NCBI GenBank assembly: GCA_946187025.1
Contig: CAMHPM010000070.1
Location: forward strand, 1 to 7,418
Direction: 5' to 3'
DNA from: an uncultured Prevotellaceae bacterium
Lineage (GTDB): Bacteria > Bacteroidota > Bacteroidia > Bacteroidales > Bacteroidaceae
Length of the DNA: 7,418 bases
How positions within the stretch are numbered: the first letter of the stretch is position 1; every line of letters starts with the position of its first letter. Positions 5,605-7,418 of the stretch are shown here, one piece after another. Both the position numbers and the translations under genes were made by a program. Below the pieces are notes generated by a model. That model ran no database searches, was not told the DNA's origin, and saw nothing but the letters and a program-made list of their open reading frames with translations.

Positions 5605-5626
5605 GTCTTAGATAATTTTATTGTTT

Positions 5627-5812
5627 TTAGATTGCTTCTTCCTTCACGATTGCAATCTTGCCTCTGTAGTATCCACATGCTGGGCATACTGTGTGATATA
5701 CATAGAACTCGCCGCAGTTTGGACATACTGCCAATGTAGGAGCAACGGCTCCGTCGTGGGTACGACGTTTGCGACCTCTGGTCTTCGATTGTCTTCTTTT
5801 CGGATGTGCCAT
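5627..5812 (-). CDS. rpmF: 50S ribosomal protein L32 (zinc-binding form)
   Basis: L32 is a small 50S protein of the large subunit. The 61-residue product begins MAHPKRRQSKTRGRKRRTHDG, the family's basic N-terminal tail. It carries a zinc ribbon with CPNC (30-33) and CPAC (43-46), so it is the cysteine-containing, zinc-binding form rather than a zinc-free paralogue. It ends IVKEEAI. The start lies 47 nt after the DUF177 stop, and the ribosome site is an A-rich run (AAGAAAAAATACAGAATT). It is the last gene before the strong hairpin terminator at 5571-5604. A DUF177-rpmF pair is the usual order across bacteria. Confidence 0.97.
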   Translation of the reverse strand: MAHPKRRQSKTRGRKRRTHDGAVAPTLAVCPNCGEFYVYHTVCPACGYYRGKIAIVKEEAI

Positions 5813-5859
5813 AATTCTGTATTTTTTCTTGTTTGTTTCTTAATTAGTCGGCTGTCGGC

Positions 5860-6333
5860 TCAGTCGTCATCTTCATCGTCTTCCAAAGATGCGAGGTGAG
5901 AGTTGAGTGCTCTGAGTGTTGCCTCATCGCATTGTCCCGGCTCGTGTACCCGCTTCAGCGGAAGGCTCAGCACAACGAACTCGTATATGAACTGTGCAGT
6001 ATCGATATATCCATCGGTTTCGGGTATGACTACCACTTCGCCTTCGTCGGAGTATTCGCTGCCGAGTTTTACTGAGAGTTCGTCGTTGGTGTCGATTGGT
6101 ATCTGCATGTCGGCAAGACACCGGTCGCACGGTACTGACACCCAACCAACAGAATGGATGTGCAGCTTGAACATGGTGCGAGTGCCCGCTTCTACACGTA
6201 CGGTAGTTTGTATCTGTCCGTGTGCAACAAGTCCGTCGATAGTTTGAAAGAACTTATCGTCGATGTCGTAGCAGACAGTCAATCCGTCGATACCACCAGC
6301 CAACAGGTCGATTGTGTATTTATTATTCAGCAC
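5860..6333 (-). CDS. DUF177/YceD family protein, GTG start overlapping tsf
   Basis: This 157-residue protein belongs to the DUF177 (YceD) family, which is linked to 23S rRNA accumulation and is nearly always encoded beside rpmF. Family marks are PCDRCL (68-73, Cys69 and Cys72), the FVVLSLPLKRVH segment (119-130) and EPGQC (131-135). The C-terminus is strongly acidic (LEDDEDDD). No ATG is available near the family N-terminus; the frame begins GTG CTG AAT AAT at 6333, overlapping the tsf stop (6325-6323) by 11 nt. That overlap favours translational coupling to EF-Ts. The next in-frame Met is residue 54, too late to include the N-terminal half of the domain, so GTG is preferred. Confidence 0.9.
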   Translation of the reverse strand: MLNNKYTIDLLAGGIDGLTVCYDIDDKFFQTIDGLVAHGQIQTTVRVEAGTRTMFKLHIHSVGWVSVPCDRCLADMQIPIDTNDELSVKLGSEYSDEGEVVVIPETDGYIDTAQFIYEFVVLSLPLKRVHEPGQCDEATLRALNSHLASLEDDEDDD

Positions 6334-7315
6334 GGAGTGTGAAGCGCTTGAAGTCGGTAACGGTCAGTTCCTTATCAACACTCTGCAGATACTGAGCAAC
6401 GCTCACCTTGCTGTCGTCGATATAAGCCTGGTCGAGCAGACAAGACTCTTTGTAGAACTTAGAGAGCATACCCTGAGCGATGTTCTGAATCATCTGCTCT
6501 GGCAGGTTGGCAGCTTTCTCTTCAGCAACCTTAACCTTGATTTCGCGTGCCAGCTGTGCCTGCTCTGGAGTGATCCATCCCTTAGCCATGTTCGACTCGA
6601 TGTGATCATCGCTGTCAACGTGTGCTGGGTTGATGCCAGCCTTCTTGATTGCAGCCTCAACAGCCTTGTTGATTTGGTTCTGCTTTGCCTTCTCGATGTC
6701 GGCAGCCAGTTCTGCGTCCTTTACAGACTGTGGTACAGACTTCTCGTCGAGAGCTACAGGCGACATAGCTGCTACCTGCATGGCGATGTTCTTTGCGATA
6801 GCCTCGTCGCATGGGCGGTTGAGAGCTACGAGTGTGCAGAGGAAGTTCTGGTTCATGTGGTTGTAAGCGCATACGTATTCGCCTTCAACTACGTTGTAAC
6901 CGTCGAGTTCCATCTTCTCACCTGTAACGCCTGAACGTTCAACCACTGCATCAGGAACTGGTGTTCCGTCGATGCTGAGAGCCTTGACTTCGTCGAGGGT
7001 CTTGCAGCGGTTAGCTACAGCGAGGTCGAGTATCTTTTGAGCCAGTGCAACGAAATCGGCGTTCTTTGCCACGAAGTCGGTCTCACACTTGAGGGCAATC
7101 ATAGCTGCGAAGTTGCCGTCAACCTTAGCGAGTACACAACCTTCAGCAGCTTCACGGTCTGAGCGCTTTGCTGCAACAAGCTGTCCTTTCTTGCGGAGAA
7201 TCTCCATTGCTGCCTCCATGTCACCATTTGCTTCGGTGAGAGCTTTCTTACAGTCCATCAGTCCGGCCTGTGTCTTCTGGCGGAGGGCATTGATATCTGC
7301 TAATGAAATAGCCAT
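6323..7315 (-). CDS. tsf: Elongation factor Ts
   Basis: EF-Ts exchanges GDP for GTP on EF-Tu during translation. The 330-residue product starts MAISLADINALRQKTQAGLMDCKKAL, the typical UBA-like N-terminal domain. It carries the EF-Tu-contact motif TDFVAKN at 79-85. The rest is the two-part dimerisation core. It is longer than the roughly 280-residue proteobacterial form, which is usual in Bacteroidetes. The ATG at 7315 follows an A/T-rich leader (AAGTAAACATATATT) with no strong Shine-Dalgarno. rpsB normally lies upstream and would be beyond the right edge. The stop overlaps the DUF177 start by 11 nt. Confidence 0.97.
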   Translation of the reverse strand: MAISLADINALRQKTQAGLMDCKKALTEANGDMEAAMEILRKKGQLVAAKRSDREAAEGCVLAKVDGNFAAMIALKCETDFVAKNADFVALAQKILDLAVANRCKTLDEVKALSIDGTPVPDAVVERSGVTGEKMELDGYNVVEGEYVCAYNHMNQNFLCTLVALNRPCDEAIAKNIAMQVAAMSPVALDEKSVPQSVKDAELAADIEKAKQNQINKAVEAAIKKAGINPAHVDSDDHIESNMAKGWITPEQAQLAREIKVKVAEEKAANLPEQMIQNIAQGMLSKFYKESCLLDQAYIDDSKVSVAQYLQSVDKELTVTDFKRFTLRAE

Positions 7316-7360
7316 AATATATGTTTACTTATTTTGCAAATTAATTAATAATAATAACTG

Positions 7361-7401
7361 ATGTGTATCTGATATACACATTGTGTGTGGTGCCACCACA
7401 C
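7361..7401 (-). promoter_or_regulatory. Tandem hairpins in the tsf leader (possible attenuator)
   Basis: In minus-strand order, hairpin 1 has arms GTGTGGT (7401-7395) and ACCACAC (7391-7385) with a GGC loop. Hairpin 2 has arms ATGTGTAT (7381-7374) and ATACACAT (7368-7361) with loop ATCAG. It is followed by CAGTTATTATTATTAATT, a T-rich but impure tail. A competing 5-bp stem, ACACA (7388-7384) with TGTGT (7380-7376), would use the 3' arm of hairpin 1 and the 5' arm of hairpin 2. It may tune read-through from an upstream gene such as rpsB; that role is inferred. Confidence 0.45.
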
Positions 7402-7418
7402 TTTTGCTGCAGTCGTTT

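Noticed and set aside
6314..6934. 206-codon plus-strand frame opposite tsf
   Set aside because: Antisense shadow of EF-Ts; Leu/Val/Cys-rich and without domain features.
1..7418. CRISPR arrays, insertion sequences, tRNA or rRNA genes, toxin-antitoxin or defence genes
   Set aside because: None seen. The repeats are short and contiguous without spacers, and no transposase or RNA-gene signature appears on either strand.

Overview
The window looks like a chromosomal segment from Bacteroidales, probably Prevotellaceae. Evidence is the EF-Ts/DUF177/L32/Era/Der gene set, a secreted DUF4369-type TlpA thioredoxin, and three promoters that fit the Bacteroidetes pattern (TTG, 19 nt, TAnnTTTGC). The genus is inference. 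Every gene I can support is on the minus strand, so transcription runs from high to low coordinates.

Layout in transcription order: a tsf leader with tandem hairpins (7361-7401); tsf (7315-6323); a DUF177/YceD gene overlapping the tsf end by 11 nt (6333-5860); rpmF (5812-5627); a strong intrinsic terminator (5604-5571); a small LuxR-type HTH gene (5531-5256); a promoter and era (5065-4184); an unrecognised three-helix membrane protein (4146-3307); a promoter and a secreted TlpA-like thioredoxin (3083-2073); a 443-nt gene-free stretch with a promoter, a 9-nt-period tandem repeat and a nearly leaderless 35-codon ORF; der (1629-316); and the 5' part of a lipoprotein gene that runs off the left edge (244-1).

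Most of the window serves ribosomes. EF-Ts recharges EF-Tu, L32 is a 50S protein, DUF177 is linked to 23S rRNA/L32 biology, and Era and Der are GTPases for 30S and 50S assembly. Inserted among these are envelope genes (membrane protein, thioredoxin, lipoprotein) and a one-domain regulator.

I did not find a clearly new defence, mobile or RNA-guided system. The points most worth a second look are: the apparent absence of fabH between rpmF and era, where the small HTH gene sits instead; the long der leader with nested 9/27-nt repeats and a Thr/Glu-rich mini-ORF; an attenuator-like set of competing hairpins before tsf; and short degenerate tandem repeats in nearly every intergenic gap, one forming a -33 box and another part of a signal peptide.
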